NCBI RefSeq assembly: GCF_008808095.1
Contig: NZ_CP023396.1
Span: 2,232,001-2,296,000 of the forward strand
Reading direction: 5' to 3'
Length of the DNA stretch: 64,000 nucleotides
Origin: Pseudoalteromonas ruthenica
GTDB lineage: Bacteria > Pseudomonadota > Gammaproteobacteria > Enterobacterales > Alteromonadaceae
Part shown: piece by piece, positions 62,618 to 64,000 of the stretch
Numbering within the stretch: position 1 is the stretch's first letter
Layout: each line of letters starts with the position of its first letter
Translations under genes and position numbers: made by a program
The notes under the pieces: generated by a model
Told to the model about the DNA's origin: nothing
What the model saw: only the letters and a program-made list of their open reading frames with translations
The model's database searches: none

Positions 62618-64000
62618 TTACTGCCATTGACGACCGTCAATAGTGTAAGTACCACAAGTAGTTACTACGTCATTTACGTTAGCTACGCCACCGTCAGTCT
62701 CAGTGCTGAACTTACGGCACTCAGTTTCTTGAGTTTGGTTGATGAAGTAAAGAACTGGTGAATCGGCACGGCCGTTCGGGTTCTTGTTCTGTGCAGCAAC
62801 GTGTACTTTGTTCTGCGCAGCTTCAACAAGTAGCTCGATTTCGATGTGGTAGTTAGTCGCAGCATCTAGGCCTAGGCTCTCGATGATGTGCTTACCGTCG
62901 AACGTTAGGTGACCTTCAGCAGGAACGTGACCTAGTGATTCGATATCGAACGTGTAACCGCCTTCTAGACGACCAGTTGCTGCATCAACAGCAGTTTGGT
63001 AATCACCAGACTCAAGTACTGCAGACGCTTTGTTACCTAGCTCACCAAGGATAACTTTAGCAGAAACGTTTGCTTCGTTTGCGCTTTCGTTAACAATCTT
63101 AACTACTGAAGACCAGTCGTCAGCATTGATGTTGTATAGGTAAGGGATTTTCGCCTGTAGACCATTGATAGTCCACGTGTGCGTTTTGCCGTCAGCGTTG
63201 TCGCCTACTGGAACGTTGTAAGTACCAGAAGTTACTTCGCTACCGTCAGCGCCGTCATCAGTTACTGTTAGCTCAGCCATCCAGTCAACTGCGTCTTCAA
63301 CGTTAGGGTAAAGGATAGTTTCACCGTCAACGTTGATTACTAGGTTTGCACCGCTAAGTAGTGGATCAGCTGCGTTCAAGAACTCAACGTCGCCAGTAGT
63401 CCAAGAACCGTCACCGTTGTCAGTTAGCGCAACACCGTTGAAAGTGATTGACTCAACTGCTTCAGAGTTCTCGCCGTCTTTACGCTTAAGCGTTAGGTTC
63501 CAGCTGTCGCCTGCGTTTAGAGTGATACCGTAGTCAGCACCGTTCTCTAGGTCGAAACCAGCGATTGACGCTTCAAGGTCAGTATCAACTGCTTCGTCAA
63601 CAAACTGTAGACGTGAACCAGCTTCTGCTTCTACGTCGATTTGTGAAGTTGCGTGGTCAACGTCAACCATTAGGCCTGAAGTGATAGTCACAGCAGTAGT
63701 AGCGTCAGCTAGTGCAGCAGTGATATCAACACCTGCGGTGTTTTTCGCTTCTGGGATAGAGATATCAATCTTATCGCCAATCTTAGAACCTTCAGTTACT
63801 ACGAAGTCAACTGGAGCGTAATCTGCAGTGGTTGGCTTAGCTAGGTATAACTGAGTACGACGTGGAAGGGCTTCACCTTCTTCAAGTACGCCAACGTCGT
63901 TGCTGTACGCGCCAACTGGAGCACCGTTAGTGTCAACGATTGGAGTTGCAGGAGCTGACACGTAGCTTGCACGCCATACGTCATCTGCAGTACCCGCTGT
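62618..64000 (-). CDS. Probable S-layer / major surface protein (5' partial)
   Basis: At least 460 residues; the frame is open to the window edge, where it reads TAGTADDVWRASYVSAPATP, so the start lies outside. The protein is acidic, rich in Ala, Asp, Thr, Val and Gly, poor in Cys (two near the C-terminus, ECRKF and TTCGT), with repeated beta-type segments and no membrane helix. Codon choice is strongly biased to a few codons, as in highly expressed genes, unlike its neighbours. Together with a SapC gene and polysaccharide genes on the same strand this fits an S-layer protein, possibly related to Slr4 described in Pseudoalteromonas tunicata. That last comparison is from memory and untested. 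Confidence 0.6.
   Translation of the reverse strand, partial: TAGTADDVWRASYVSAPATPIVDTNGAPVGAYSNDVGVLEEGEALPRRTQLYLAKPTTADYAPVDFVVTEGSKIGDKIDISIPEAKNTAGVDITAALADATTAVTITSGLMVDVDHATSQIDVEAEAGSRLQFVDEAVDTDLEASIAGFDLENGADYGITLNAGDSWNLTLKRKDGENSEAVESITFNGVALTDNGDGSWTTGDVEFLNAADPLLSGANLVINVDGETILYPNVEDAVDWMAELTVTDDGADGSEVTSGTYNVPVGDNADGKTHTWTINGLQAKIPYLYNINADDWSSVVKIVNESANEANVSAKVILGELGNKASAVLESGDYQTAVDAATGRLEGGYTFDIESLGHVPAEGHLTFDGKHIIESLGLDAATNYHIEIELLVEAAQNKVHVAAQNKNPNGRADSPVLYFINQTQETECRKFSTETDGGVANVNDVVTTCGTYTIDGRQWQ

Overview
The window reads as a stretch of chromosome from a marine gammaproteobacterium of the order Alteromonadales, most like Pseudoalteromonas. I infer this from the mix of housekeeping genes (purH/purD, rpmB-rpmG-radC-coaBC-slmA, zapE, proBA), a large TonB-dependent receptor, a SapC/S-layer locus, moderate GC content and REP-type intergenic repeats. 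No database search was possible, so the genus is an inference.

Layout: 1-3550 holds the purine genes purH (5' end outside the window) and purD, with a methyltransferase-like lipoprotein gene between them. 3550-4865 is an AT-rich accessory islet: a decayed IS30-type transposase end, a 25-bp tandem duplication and two unknown overlapping genes. 5.1-11.4 kb carries two cyclic-di-GMP enzymes around a DUF2797 gene. 11.4-16.9 kb holds an HDAC-like deacetylase and a four-gene operon with ATGA overlaps (unknown protein, LysE exporter, gamma-glutamylcyclotransferase-like protein, beta-lactamase-fold serine hydrolase), then an outer-membrane beta-barrel and a CHMI-family isomerase. 16.9-29.5 kb has a CadC-type regulator divergent from a TonB receptor, then genes that look like sugar-acid catabolism (amidohydrolase, SDR, enolase-superfamily dehydratase, class II aldolase) mixed with a thioesterase, an S41 protease lipoprotein and a cytochrome c. 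29.5-38.7 kb carries mixed functions and tRNA-Ala(UGC), followed by 3.5 tandem 132-bp units that each begin with the tRNA 3' end, as in the E. coli rtT locus. A DesK/DesR-like two-component pair, an EamA transporter, a GDPD and a chemoreceptor follow.

38.7-45 kb is a putP-proB-proA operon behind a structured leader with an intrinsic terminator, divergent from a CPA1 Na+/H+ antiporter; together they suggest salt and osmotic adaptation. 45-51 kb is the conserved rpmG-rpmB-radC/coaBC-slmA block (without dut), zapE and rsuA. Two convergent gaps (slmA/zapE and beta-CASP nuclease/galE) are filled by arrays of REPIN-like inverted REP pairs. 54.9-64 kb is one minus-strand surface locus: a large probable S-layer protein (5' end outside), then a WbpM/CapD-type dehydratase, TPR-sulfotransferase, SapC, ugd, galU and galE, closed by a terminator.

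The observations most worth following up are the rtT-like tRNA repeats, the REPIN arrays (one has captured the zapE 3' end in a tandem duplication, and both supply the stop codon of the upstream gene), the putP leader RNA, and the S-layer/SapC/sulfotransferase locus.
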